Notes under the pieces: model-generated
What the model saw: the letters and a program-made list of their open reading frames with translations, nothing else
Database searches by the model: none
Told to the model about the DNA's origin: nothing
Position numbers and translations under genes: made by a program
Part shown: positions 17,395 to 26,184 of the stretch, one piece after another
Layout: each line of letters begins with the position of its first letter
Numbering within the stretch: position 1 is the first letter of the stretch
NCBI RefSeq assembly: GCF_900096955.1
Contig: NZ_FMYL01000004.1
Location: forward strand, 124,001-188,000
Source of the DNA: Acinetobacter boissieri
GTDB lineage: Bacteria; Pseudomonadota; Gammaproteobacteria; Pseudomonadales; Moraxellaceae
Reading direction: 5' to 3'
Length of the DNA: 64,000 nt

Positions 17395-19803
17395 TTATTT
17401 TGTATCAGGTAAAGCATAAGCAACAAGGTAATCACCCATTTTTGTACCAAATGAACCATGACCACCAGCCATAATCACAAGGTATTGCTTGCCACCAATT
17501 TCATACGTCATTGGTGTTGCTTGACCACCTGCAGGTAGACGAGCTTCCCACAGTTTTTCACCATTTGTAATATTGTATGCACGGATATAGTTATCTTGTG
17601 TACCCGCAACAAACATCACATTACCAGCAGTTGAAATTGCACCACCTAGACCAGGAACACCGATCTTAAGTGCTGGTAGTTGGAATAGTTTAGGTAAACT
17701 ATCACGAATCGTACCAATACGTTTTTTCCATGCAACTTCATGCGTATTTAAATCGACTGCAGCAACATAGCCCCACCCTGGTTGTTTACATGGTAAACCA
17801 AGTGGTGATAAGAATGCTGAAATTTCTACGCCATAAGGTACGCCATACATTGGTTGTATACCATGTTCAGTACCAGCACCTTTTGCAGAAATTTCACGGT
17901 TAGGGTCTTGCGGAATCAAACGAGAAACGAATGGTAATGCAAGTGGATTAGTAACCGCAACTTGACGATCAGGGTTAATTGAAATACCACCCCATTCAAA
18001 CACACCTAAGTTACCAGGGAATACCAACGTACCATTTTCAGATGGTGGCGTATAAATACCTTGGTAGTTTAACTTTTTGAAGTAAATACGGCAGTACAAC
18101 TGATCAAACATTGTTGCGCCCCACATGTCTTTATCTGTTAACTTATCTTTTGGTGCAAGATTAAGTTCAGAGAAAGGCTGTGTTGGTGAATAACGTTCAC
18201 CTTTAGTTTCAGGGCCAATCAGTGTTTTTTGAGGTACTGGACGCTCAGTAATTGGTACAATTGCTTTACCATTACGGCGATCAAATACAAACACGTTACC
18301 TGTTTTAGTTGTTACATAAACAGCAGGAACCATTTGACCTGACTTATCTTTAATGTCAGCCAATGTTGGTTGTGAAGGTACATCCATATCCCAAAGGTCA
18401 TGATGCGTTGTTTGGAAGTTCCAAACCAATTTACCTGTCGTTGCATTCAATGCAAGTACAGAGTTTGCATAACGCTCTTTCAACTCAGTACGGTCACCAC
18501 CCCAAATATCAGGCGTACCAACACCTGTTGGAATATAAACCATATCTAGTTTTTCATCATACGCAAGCGGTGCCCACGCATTTGGTGAGTTATTTACAAA
18601 GTTTTGGTTTGGACCAGGAATTAAGTTTGGATCTTGTGCACCTGTATCAAACACCCAAAGAAGCTTACCAGTGTTCACATCGTAACCACGAAGTACACCA
18701 GATGGCTCTTTAGTAGAGAAGTTATCTGTTGTTGCACCACCAATCACAATTGTTGTACCAGTCACAACAGGCGGTGATGTTGGGTTGTAACCACCTGGAT
18801 ACGCATATGGCATATCTTTTTGTAGATCAACTTCACCATTTTTACCAAAGTCAGTACATACTTTACCATTGTCTGCATTTACAGCAACAAGACGACCGTC
18901 GTTGACTGGTAAAATTACTTTACGTGGACATTGAGTAGATTCTGACTTCTTAAATTGTAAGCTTGTTGCAAACTCTTGTGTATTGTTCGCGTCATAATAA
19001 GACACACCACGACATGTTAAATGCTGGTACGTAATATCTGACTTCACTTTTGGATCAAAGCGCCATTTTTCTTTACCTGTTTTTGGATCAAGTGCAATAA
19101 GCCACTGATGCGCGGTACAAATAAACATATTGTCGCCGATCTTAATCGGTGTTACTTGGTTAGTAATTTCGCCTGGATCATTTGCTGTTTTAAAATCACC
19201 TGTACGAAATACCCATGCTTCTTTCAAATCTTTAACATTTTTGTCGTCGATTTGCGCTAATGGTGAATAACGTTGACCGTCTTGAGTACGTCCATACGCA
19301 GGCCAGTCTGCATCTGCAACACCTGGTATAGTCGTTGCTTTTGCTGGTTGTGGCGTTTTAATTTCGCCATTAATCTCTTGCGGATCATTAAAAATAGAAT
19401 AAACCATAACTAAAATAGCAATGATTAACGAACCAGCAAGTACGAGTCGACTTGGCGCTGTTGGCTGTTTAAGACCACGGGTCACCGCAGGAATTAACAT
19501 CCATACACCAATCACACCTAAAATATCTAAACGTGGTACCAACGCCCAAAAATCTGAACCGACTTCCCAAAGTCCCCAGATTATTGTACCTAGCATTAAA
19601 ACCGCATAAATTAGATAAGATAAGATTGAACCACGAAATAGTAAAACGCCTGATACAAGTAACATCAAGCCAGCTATTACGTAATACATCGAGCCGCCAA
19701 GTACTGCGAGATAAACACCAAAACCGAGTACAATGAGACCTAATACCACTAGGATAAAAGCAGTAAAGTTCCTCATTCCTGAGCTCTTTGAGGGTTGATC
19801 CAT
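17395..19803 (-). CDS. gcd: membrane-bound PQQ-dependent glucose dehydrogenase
   Basis: Oxidises glucose to gluconolactone in the periplasm with pyrroloquinoline quinone and passes electrons to ubiquinone. The first 160 residues hold five membrane segments. After PGVADADWPAYGRTQDGQRYSPL comes the eight-bladed propeller, in which LTCRGVSYY, NVFVFDRRNG and GQATPMTYE-type strands are visible. I start at the ATG at 19803 behind AGAGGTG, giving 802 residues, the size of A. calcoaceticus and E. coli Gcd; an upstream ATG would add 19 residues without signal. oprB precedes it in the same direction, forming a glucose uptake/oxidation operon. No pqq genes are in the window. Confidence 0.95.
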   Translation of the reverse strand: MDQPSKSSGMRNFTAFILVVLGLIVLGFGVYLAVLGGSMYYVIAGLMLLVSGVLLFRGSILSYLIYAVLMLGTIIWGLWEVGSDFWALVPRLDILGVIGVWMLIPAVTRGLKQPTAPSRLVLAGSLIIAILVMVYSIFNDPQEINGEIKTPQPAKATTIPGVADADWPAYGRTQDGQRYSPLAQIDDKNVKDLKEAWVFRTGDFKTANDPGEITNQVTPIKIGDNMFICTAHQWLIALDPKTGKEKWRFDPKVKSDITYQHLTCRGVSYYDANNTQEFATSLQFKKSESTQCPRKVILPVNDGRLVAVNADNGKVCTDFGKNGEVDLQKDMPYAYPGGYNPTSPPVVTGTTIVIGGATTDNFSTKEPSGVLRGYDVNTGKLLWVFDTGAQDPNLIPGPNQNFVNNSPNAWAPLAYDEKLDMVYIPTGVGTPDIWGGDRTELKERYANSVLALNATTGKLVWNFQTTHHDLWDMDVPSQPTLADIKDKSGQMVPAVYVTTKTGNVFVFDRRNGKAIVPITERPVPQKTLIGPETKGERYSPTQPFSELNLAPKDKLTDKDMWGATMFDQLYCRIYFKKLNYQGIYTPPSENGTLVFPGNLGVFEWGGISINPDRQVAVTNPLALPFVSRLIPQDPNREISAKGAGTEHGIQPMYGVPYGVEISAFLSPLGLPCKQPGWGYVAAVDLNTHEVAWKKRIGTIRDSLPKLFQLPALKIGVPGLGGAISTAGNVMFVAGTQDNYIRAYNITNGEKLWEARLPAGGQATPMTYEIGGKQYLVIMAGGHGSFGTKMGDYLVAYALPDTK

Positions 19804-19889
19804 AATCACCTCTAGTTTATGGCTAAAGCCAAGTAAAGAAGACATACACCTTACTTTCACTTTGCCAATCTTTTATATCAATAGGGACA

Positions 19890-19943
19890 GATCCATGCTT
19901 GTATTGGGTTTTAATTCAGCGTTAAAACGCACAAGCATCGATC
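19890..19943 (-). promoter_or_regulatory. branched RNA fold between oprB and gcd
   Basis: GATC-x-ATGCTTGT (19890-19902) is exactly complementary to ACAAGCAT-x-GATC (19931-19943) apart from one mismatch, and an inner hairpin GCGTT-aa-AACGC (19919-19930) sits inside. It lies between the oprB stop and the gcd start in the presumed operon, with no U-run after it. It could stabilise or separate the oprB message; this is inference. Confidence 0.4.
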
Positions 19944-19995
19944 TATGATGAAAAATATATATTACTTTTTACAAAATTGTTGTATCAAGCATTTA

Positions 19996-21234
19996 TTAGA
20001 ATGCTGTGGTGAACTTTACACCGCCAACCCAAGCATTATTACCATCTTTCAAGGCACCAACATGGCGTACATATTGAACATTTGGACGAACTGTAAGCCA
20101 ATTTGTTACATTCATACCATAGTAAAGTTCAGCATTATATTCGCTATTATACCCTGATACGTTTTTATGTATACGACTAAAGCCTAATGCAATTTCATCC
20201 TTTGCTCTTGAATCAAATAAGCCAACATAGCTTAAACCAATATTTTGCATATTTGATACTTGACCATCATCACTATTGGTTGGGTCATGATCAAAGAAAG
20301 ATGCGCTTGCAAAACCAGTTAAACCACGGCTTGTATCGCCAGCTTGAGCAGTAAGTTGTTGTTTCGCCGAAACCCAAGCACCTTGCTTATGGTCAATCCT
20401 TTGACCGCTTGTGTTTTTATCTACTGTGCTGTAATAGTAACCTACACGGTATTCACCCGGTAAATGCTGTGCAGTCAATTTTGGCTGCCATACCATTTCC
20501 ACTGGAATTAATGCACCATTTGAACCATCTGTGCTTAAGTTAAATCCTTTACCCCGATCTAAGTTTTCAGCATTGTGCTCAAACGCACCTACTTGTACAA
20601 AAAGATCTGGTTGTAAATTGTACTTAACACGTATTGCCCATTGGCTTACTGGCCAATTATACCATTGATCGCCTGCCCAGTTACCTACCTGTCCACCACA
20701 CAATGCAAGGTTTTGGAAGTTACAATCTGCGCTATTAAACTCACTCGCTTCACCAAAACGCCCAACTTTAATATCTAACTTTTGATCAAAAAATTGTTTT
20801 TTAACCCAAAGATTCGTTAAACGCCATGTTTGACCACGCCCATATACTTCTTGGACTTGGCTGACTTGGTGTTGTAGTGCATCAGCGCTACTTGTTAAGT
20901 TTTGACCATTACGATACGTTAAAGTGATACCTGCTTGCGTATCTTGCCAACCTAAAATTTTATTTAAGTCTAAATCTGCACCCAGACTAAACTGATCTGC
21001 ATACTTGGTAGGGTGGCTTGATGTATTTTTTGAATCTAGAATTGTTGCAAGTTCACCCGTATAACCCAATGAGAAGTCATAACCTTGTGATTTAAGTACT
21101 TCTCTTTGCCCATTCCAATCACCCAACATATATGGGCTATTGCTGTCAAAAGCAGTTGACGCTTGCGCTTGTGTTAATCCTGCTAATATGGCAACACATA
21201 CGCAACTAGTTAATGTTAATTTTGTTGTTTTCAA
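19996..21234 (-). CDS. oprB: carbohydrate-selective porin OprB
   Basis: Outer-membrane beta barrel for glucose and other sugars. A signal peptide (LTLTSCVCVAILAGLTQAQA-ST) precedes a mature N-terminus with FDSNSPYMLGDWNGQRE and GYDFSLGYTGELA, the standard OprB opening. Later come many alternating strands, GYYYSTVDK and a C-terminal phenylalanine (TTAF) as expected for barrel assembly. I choose the TTG at 21234 because AGGA is well spaced before it and it gives a compact signal peptide; the ATG at 21273 adds 13 residues without a ribosome site. It is the first gene of the oprB-gcd unit. Confidence 0.88.
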   Translation of the reverse strand: MKTTKLTLTSCVCVAILAGLTQAQASTAFDSNSPYMLGDWNGQREVLKSQGYDFSLGYTGELATILDSKNTSSHPTKYADQFSLGADLDLNKILGWQDTQAGITLTYRNGQNLTSSADALQHQVSQVQEVYGRGQTWRLTNLWVKKQFFDQKLDIKVGRFGEASEFNSADCNFQNLALCGGQVGNWAGDQWYNWPVSQWAIRVKYNLQPDLFVQVGAFEHNAENLDRGKGFNLSTDGSNGALIPVEMVWQPKLTAQHLPGEYRVGYYYSTVDKNTSGQRIDHKQGAWVSAKQQLTAQAGDTSRGLTGFASASFFDHDPTNSDDGQVSNMQNIGLSYVGLFDSRAKDEIALGFSRIHKNVSGYNSEYNAELYYGMNVTNWLTVRPNVQYVRHVGALKDGNNAWVGGVKFTTAF

Positions 21235-21641
21235 CGTTACACATCCTATGTTATTTGTTGATTTGCGTAGCATACTATTTATTTTGTTACACTTGTAGCT
21301 TATTTTGTTAAGATATTGAATATTAAGAATATAAAATTTTATTAATCATTTGATAGATAGCTTAAAGTGTAATGTATGATTAATAAATTCAACTAAGTAT
21401 TTATTTTAAATAGAATATTTTATTTAATCGCCTTTTTAAAATCACAAAATAGCTCAATAAATAAAGTATTTACTCTATTTATGTAAAACATGCTAATATC
21501 TTGCTCAGTTTATAGGTTTAGCAATTATTTAGCTTTATGCCAAAATGCCCGATACGTTATATATTATAACCTCGGTAGGTAAAAAGCCAAAAGTCTGCGA
21601 CCATAATATGATTATATGACAAACATTTAGGTTAACTTGCT
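21235..21641. other. divergent AT-rich regulatory region between oprB and AraC-type gene
   Basis: About 400 bases with no ORF of quality. It must hold the promoters of oprB and of the divergent AraC-type regulator. A small dyad GTTATA-tat-TATAAC is visible at 21556-21570. I could not identify a convincing sigma-70 promoter or catabolite site. Confidence 0.4.
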
Positions 21642-22682
21642 GTGATAATGAGAGCACTTGAAGAATTAAGCGTAAGCCGTGATACGATTAGTATCTACTT
21701 TGTTAATGCGGCCTTAAAAGGCGTAAAAAAACTAGGCATGGACGCTGAAACACTCCTGTCACATGTGGGTATTGAAGCCGAATTACTCAAACAACCCAAA
21801 GCACGTATTTCTCCAGAACAATATACACGCTTTGTTAAAATGTTATGGATGGTCACACAAGACGAGCATGCGGGGTTTTCTCCACAACCTCGTAAGTTAG
21901 GTACATTTGCCATTATGTGCCAACTAATTATTCACTCAAAAACATTAGGTGAAGCATTAGAGCTTTCAAGTCAGTTTTACCGCTTGTTTGGCGATGATTG
22001 GTTTATTTCAGTAGAAAAAGATAAGCACGAAGCACGCTTTGTACCCATTATTCCTCAAGCAGATGACCCTGACCATTACATGACTGAAAGTATGCTCATG
22101 ATTTGGCATGGCCTAGCATGTTGGCTCATTGACCGTCGTATTCCACTTGAACGTGTTCACTTTAATTATGCTCGCCCAGAGCAAGCAGACGAATATGATG
22201 CATTATTTTTTGCACCTCTTATTCAATTTGGTATGTCTCGTACAGAAGTCACTTTTGCCGCAGATTATCTAGACCTACCTATTCGCCAAAATGTAGAAAG
22301 TTTAGAAGAGTTTTTAAAAGCTGGCCCAACCCAACTCTTAGTCAAGTTTAAAAACACTAACTCACTCACATCTCGTATTAGAGATGTATTAAAAAGTCAT
22401 ATTGGCGAAGAAATGCCAACACTGAATGATGTTGCATCGATGCTGTATCTTTCACCACAAACTTTACGTCGTCGCCTTGCTGCAGAAGGACGAAGTTATC
22501 AAGGGGTAAAAGATGCTTTACGGCGTGATGCTGCTATTCACCTGCTATTACAGCCAAAACTGACATTAGAAGATGTTGCTCAACAAGTTGGATTTAGTGA
22601 AACCAGTACCTTCCATCGTGCATTCAAAAAATGGACGGGTGTAACCCCTGGTTTATACCGCCAACTACACGGCTCTATATAA
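21642..22682 (+). CDS. AraC family transcriptional regulator (AraC/ArgR-OruR type)
   Basis: 346 residues. The N-terminal 210 residues match the ligand/dimerisation region of the long AraC regulators resembling OruR and the Pseudomonas QS-type regulators (LSHVGIEAELL, ARISPEQYTRFVKMLW, GTFAIMCQLIIHSKTL). The C-terminal pair of helix-turn-helix motifs is clear: LNDVASMLYLSPQTLRRRL and LEDVAQQVGFSETSTFHRAF. I kept the GTG at 21642, which is better spaced from AGG than the ATG two codons later. Divergence from oprB makes control of oprB-gcd possible but unproven. Confidence 0.88.
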   Translation: MIMRALEELSVSRDTISIYFVNAALKGVKKLGMDAETLLSHVGIEAELLKQPKARISPEQYTRFVKMLWMVTQDEHAGFSPQPRKLGTFAIMCQLIIHSKTLGEALELSSQFYRLFGDDWFISVEKDKHEARFVPIIPQADDPDHYMTESMLMIWHGLACWLIDRRIPLERVHFNYARPEQADEYDALFFAPLIQFGMSRTEVTFAADYLDLPIRQNVESLEEFLKAGPTQLLVKFKNTNSLTSRIRDVLKSHIGEEMPTLNDVASMLYLSPQTLRRRLAAEGRSYQGVKDALRRDAAIHLLLQPKLTLEDVAQQVGFSETSTFHRAFKKWTGVTPGLYRQLHGSI

Positions 22683-22715
22683 AAAATAGCCCAGTATTAT
22701 ACTGGGCTATTTTTT
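22681..22715. terminator. bidirectional intrinsic terminator
   Basis: Seventeen-base perfect arms (AAAAAATAGCCCAGTAT and complement) around one base. It serves the AraC-type gene rightward and the methyltransferase gene leftward, and begins within the AraC stop codon. Confidence 0.93.
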
Positions 22716-22727
22716 ATATCTGGTTAT

Positions 22728-23942
22728 TTAACAACGACACCCGTGCTTGTCTTGATCTACCAATTCATTTGCTAATAACTGCTCTAAACTATGTGTAGTT
22801 ATGCCATACATATCTTTCAACGCTTGAATCTGATGCATAATTTTTTCATCAGGTTTATCTACATGTCTTTTCTTTACTGCCAAAATCATTTTATTTTTAT
22901 TGGTATGCGTCAGTGCAACAAATTCAAAAACTTTCGTTTCATACCCATATGCATTTAACAACAATGCTCTGATAGTATCTGTCAGCATTTCTGCCTGTTG
23001 CCCTGCATGCACTCCGTACTGCAACATCGGTTGTAATACGTTTGGGCTAGTTAGTTGCGGTCTAAGCTCTTTATGACAACACGGCGCACATAAAATCAGT
23101 GATGCATTCAAACGTATACCACAATGAATTGCAAAATCTGTTGCAATATCACATGCATGTAAAGCCACCATTACATCTAAGCGTTCGGGCTGGTAACTTC
23201 TCACATCGCCTTCAAAAAAATCTAATGATTTAAATTGGTTTTTTTCTGCCACATCTTGGCAAAATTTAACTAAATTTTCTCTGAGCTCTACGCCTGTAAT
23301 GTGTGGTTCCCATGCATTTTTTTGTAAATAGTCATACATTGCAAAAGTTAAATAACCTTTACCAGAACCAAAATCAACCACATTTATTTCATCGGTGATT
23401 TGCTTTTGCTCAGAGAGTGCTTGAGAGAAAATTTCAATAAATTTATTAATTTGTTTCCACTTTTTAGCCATGCTTGGCACTAAAACACCAGCATGGTCTG
23501 TAATACCAAGCGTATATAAATAAGGTGCTGTTTGTTCTATCAGACGTTTTTTTTCACGATCATGTTGTACGGCTATCATTTTTTGTTGCACTAACGGCTG
23601 CACGGTCATTAAATCTCTTTTCTTACCTCGCTTAAACTGTATCTGTTGCTGTAGCTCCCAAAAATTTGCTTGTTTCACGTGTAAAAATAATGCGTCAAAT
23701 ACTTCTAAACCTTGCTCAAGTGTATAATTTTTAGTGATATCTTGGGTTTTATAACGATACAACACAGATATTTTTTGTTCTTGTTGTAATTGTACTGTAC
23801 GAAAGGTAATTTTTTCTAAATCAACCTCCGAACCTGTGTATTGGCTTAAAATTAAACGATCAAAATGCCCATTTGCAAAACTCTGACGGAGTAAAGCCGC
23901 AAATGAGATGGCCTGTTCAGAGAGTACGATGGCTGTAGACAT
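22728..23942 (-). CDS. class I SAM-dependent methyltransferase (Methyltransf_32-like)
   Basis: 404 residues. The N-terminal 180 residues are charged and glutamine-rich. The Rossmann methyltransferase core starts with VVDFGSGKGYLTF (188-200), followed by an acidic VELRENL (motif II), EGDVRSY, and a cysteine-rich LCAPCCHKELRPQL where other enzymes have the NPPY loop. The APCCHKE signature is found in the domain family related to GSTCD and some presumed RNA methyltransferases. The target is unknown. The tail DKHGCRC is also cysteine-rich. It is transcribed alone. Confidence 0.8.
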   Translation of the reverse strand: MSTAIVLSEQAISFAALLRQSFANGHFDRLILSQYTGSEVDLEKITFRTVQLQQEQKISVLYRYKTQDITKNYTLEQGLEVFDALFLHVKQANFWELQQQIQFKRGKKRDLMTVQPLVQQKMIAVQHDREKKRLIEQTAPYLYTLGITDHAGVLVPSMAKKWKQINKFIEIFSQALSEQKQITDEINVVDFGSGKGYLTFAMYDYLQKNAWEPHITGVELRENLVKFCQDVAEKNQFKSLDFFEGDVRSYQPERLDVMVALHACDIATDFAIHCGIRLNASLILCAPCCHKELRPQLTSPNVLQPMLQYGVHAGQQAEMLTDTIRALLLNAYGYETKVFEFVALTHTNKNKMILAVKKRHVDKPDEKIMHQIQALKDMYGITTHSLEQLLANELVDQDKHGCRC

Positions 23943-24041
23943 GGCATGATCCTTTAAAATAGTTACAATTTCGCTGTAAATATGTTTACTTCACAGCGAA
24001 ATTTCAATTAATATACAAGTGTATTTTTAAATAAAGTGTTG

Positions 24042-24686
24042 ATGATGAACCAAATTGCAACGTTAGATTATGATTCGACAGAAGAAAAATTGAATGTACT
24101 CACCCACGGCATTGGTGCTGTGATTGCGATCATTGCAAGCGCGATTGTGCTGTATCAACAACATGAACTCGCAACAGGCGCATGGCTAAGTTTATGGGTG
24201 TACTGTTTCGGCTTAATCTTTGTACTCAGCAGTTCGACACTCTACCACTGGTCAAAAACACCACAGCAACGGCGGATCTATAAAAAAATAGACCACACTG
24301 CAATTTATTATCTGATTGCAGGAACATATACACCGTTACTTTACATCAACATTCCAACCACTAAAGCACATTATATCTTGATTACCTTATGGATGATTAC
24401 TGCAATAGGCACTATTTTTAAGATTTTTTTCGCACACCGTTTTGAGAAAATGTCTTTATTTGCTTATATTGGCATGGGATGGCTTGCTGTTCTAATGTTC
24501 AATGACATGCGTATTTACCTCAAACCAGAATGCCTTCAGCTGATTGTTATTGGTGGGTTAGCCTATACAGTAGGTGCTATTTTTTATGCCATTGAACGCA
24601 TTCGCTTCAACCACGCCATTTGGCATATATTTGTACTACTTGGCGCAGGCGCACATTTCTTAGCGATTGCCAAATATAGTATATAA
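24042..24686 (+). CDS. hemolysin III/TrhA family membrane protein (PAQR)
   Basis: 214 residues with seven membrane segments and the PAQR metal-site pattern: EKLNVLTHG before segment 1, SSTLYHW after segment 2, DHTAIYYLIAGTYTP, and HAIWHIFVLLGAGAHF at the end, giving the Ser/His/Asp/His residues expected to bind zinc. Bacterial members (TrhA, YqfA) influence membrane lipid homeostasis; the name hemolysin III reflects older heterologous assays and does not imply a toxin. Several start codons stand in a row (GTG, TTG, ATG, ATG); I took the first ATG. Confidence 0.87.
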   Translation: MMNQIATLDYDSTEEKLNVLTHGIGAVIAIIASAIVLYQQHELATGAWLSLWVYCFGLIFVLSSSTLYHWSKTPQQRRIYKKIDHTAIYYLIAGTYTPLLYINIPTTKAHYILITLWMITAIGTIFKIFFAHRFEKMSLFAYIGMGWLAVLMFNDMRIYLKPECLQLIVIGGLAYTVGAIFYAIERIRFNHAIWHIFVLLGAGAHFLAIAKYSI

Positions 24687-24720
24687 AAATAAGGGCATAC
24701 TTTTTATGCCCTTATTTTTA
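24684..24720. terminator. bidirectional intrinsic terminator
   Basis: Sixteen-base perfect arms (TAAAAATAAGGGCATA and complement) around a five-base loop. It overlaps the stop of the PAQR gene and the stop of the convergent yggT gene. Confidence 0.93.
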
Positions 24721-25317
24721 AAATGTTGCGAGCAGTACAATAGAGATTTCTCTCATAATCATTTCAATCAATTTTAAAGCTAAAAAAGCCACAATTGGAG
24801 ATAAGTCAATCATACCCATATTCGGTAATATCTTACGAAACGGTGCCAATAAAGGCTCTGCCAACTCCTGAATCACTTCAATATAAGGCGAACGTGACTG
24901 TGTAAACATCACCACCCAACTTAAAATAATCGTCGCAAAAATCAAATAACGGCAAAATAAAATCACACTCTCAGTGACTGCCATAAATGTACCGAGCAAC
25001 AGTCCAACAACGCTACTACCTAAATTGACATACTTTTCATCAAAAATTTCAATACCTTTGCCAAAGTTACTGTACCCCCAAACTTTAAATAAAAATAAGA
25101 TGAGTAATAAAACAATTGCTGCAATATTGATGCGACCTTTTGCTAAAGTCGGAAAAATTCGACTAAACATATCTACAAAGCGTGTCGATTTTAACGTAGC
25201 CAATACCACAGGATTATATGGACTCACCATTGCTAACTGCGTTAAAAATCTAAAAAATACTAATAAAATTGCAGCATTTACAACAACACTGAAAATTAGC
25301 GCACTACCTGCACCCAT
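24718..25317 (-). CDS. yggT: YggT family membrane protein
   Basis: 199 residues containing two YGGT domains: each has a hydrophobic pair of helices, and the second carries SRSPYIEVIQELAEPLLAPFRKILPNMG (split at EPLLAPFR, the family signature). YggT proteins are integral membrane proteins found near proC and yggS in many bacteria and linked loosely to osmotic stress or division; the function is unknown. The ATG at 25317 has GAGGTAG before it and clears the proC stop; an upstream start would overlap proC. It is the last gene of the tilS-proC-yggT leftward group. Confidence 0.87.
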   Translation of the reverse strand: MGAGSALIFSVVVNAAILLVFFRFLTQLAMVSPYNPVVLATLKSTRFVDMFSRIFPTLAKGRINIAAIVLLLILFLFKVWGYSNFGKGIEIFDEKYVNLGSSVVGLLLGTFMAVTESVILFCRYLIFATIILSWVVMFTQSRSPYIEVIQELAEPLLAPFRKILPNMGMIDLSPIVAFLALKLIEMIMREISIVLLATF

Positions 25318-25327
25318 ATCACTACCT

Positions 25328-26167
25328 CTAATTCGATGATTTAGTACGATCACTAAGTTCTTGTAATTGCATTTGGCTACTTTTTTGTGCGGCAGCTAAA
25401 GCAATTTGAATACTCTGTGATACTGACAATCGGTCAAAGACCTCTAAAGCTGCTCTCGTTTCATCTTGAGCAGAGATTAAATTTTTACGTAAATCTGTAG
25501 GTGATAGTCCACTACTAATTGCCATTTGTGCTGCACCTAAAGCTGTTTGTAACGTCAGTGCTGTAGCTGCTTTTTCGTCTAAGCCTAAATTACGACCTGC
25601 ACGAATCATACTTTCCATCATATAAAAAAAGTAAGCTGATCCTGAACCAGAAACAGCAGATACCGTATCTAAATCAGCTTCTTGTGTTACCCATACCGTT
25701 AAACCGGTACTTGAAATCACTTGCGCTGCTAGTGTTCGATCAGCTTCAGTTACCGATGGCTCAGCATACATACCATGCGCACCCGTCTGAATCAATGCAG
25801 GTAAATTACTGACTACGCGAACAATCCGATCTGTCGCCAACAGGTGAGCTAAAGTATTTACATTCACACAACGTTGTAAAGATAAAATGAGCTTATCTTT
25901 TAAATAAGGAAGTAAACTCGGCACGACCTGAGAAAGCAAATCAAAATCTAGTGCAATTACAATAATATCAACATCTTGTAATGCATCAATATAATCTGTA
26001 CTCACTAAAATATGCTTTTCTTGTAAAAGCTCATGCACATGTTGATCTGTATCAGCCACTTTAATCTGTTCGGGAGCAAATCCACGTGACAGCAGTCCGC
26101 CAATTAAAGCATGTGCCACACCACTACCACCCAAAAAACCAACATTGCAACTCAAAGCAATACTCAT
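25328..26167 (-). CDS. proC: pyrroline-5-carboxylate reductase
   Basis: NAD(P)H-dependent last step of proline synthesis. The 279-residue protein opens with a Rossmann motif slightly changed from GxGxMA to VGFLGGSGVAHALIGG, continues with VIIALDFDLLSQV, and shows the C-terminal family signature around SAVSGSGSAYFFYMMES and LTLQTALGAAQM. I start at the ATG at 26167, preceded by AGGCG and 15 bases after the tilS stop; a longer reading would overlap tilS. yggT follows closely, the usual pairing. Confidence 0.94.
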   Translation of the reverse strand: MSIALSCNVGFLGGSGVAHALIGGLLSRGFAPEQIKVADTDQHVHELLQEKHILVSTDYIDALQDVDIIVIALDFDLLSQVVPSLLPYLKDKLILSLQRCVNVNTLAHLLATDRIVRVVSNLPALIQTGAHGMYAEPSVTEADRTLAAQVISSTGLTVWVTQEADLDTVSAVSGSGSAYFFYMMESMIRAGRNLGLDEKAATALTLQTALGAAQMAISSGLSPTDLRKNLISAQDETRAALEVFDRLSVSQSIQIALAAAQKSSQMQLQELSDRTKSSN

Positions 26168-26184
26168 ATTTTTCGCCTGATCAT

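Noticed and set aside
18363..18713. 116-codon open frame on the plus strand opposite gcd
   Set aside because: Antisense to the PQQ propeller region; no ribosome site and no recognisable motif.
24042..24686. Possible hemolysin toxin
   Set aside because: The hemolysin III name is historical; the sequence is a seven-segment PAQR-type membrane protein with no toxin features.
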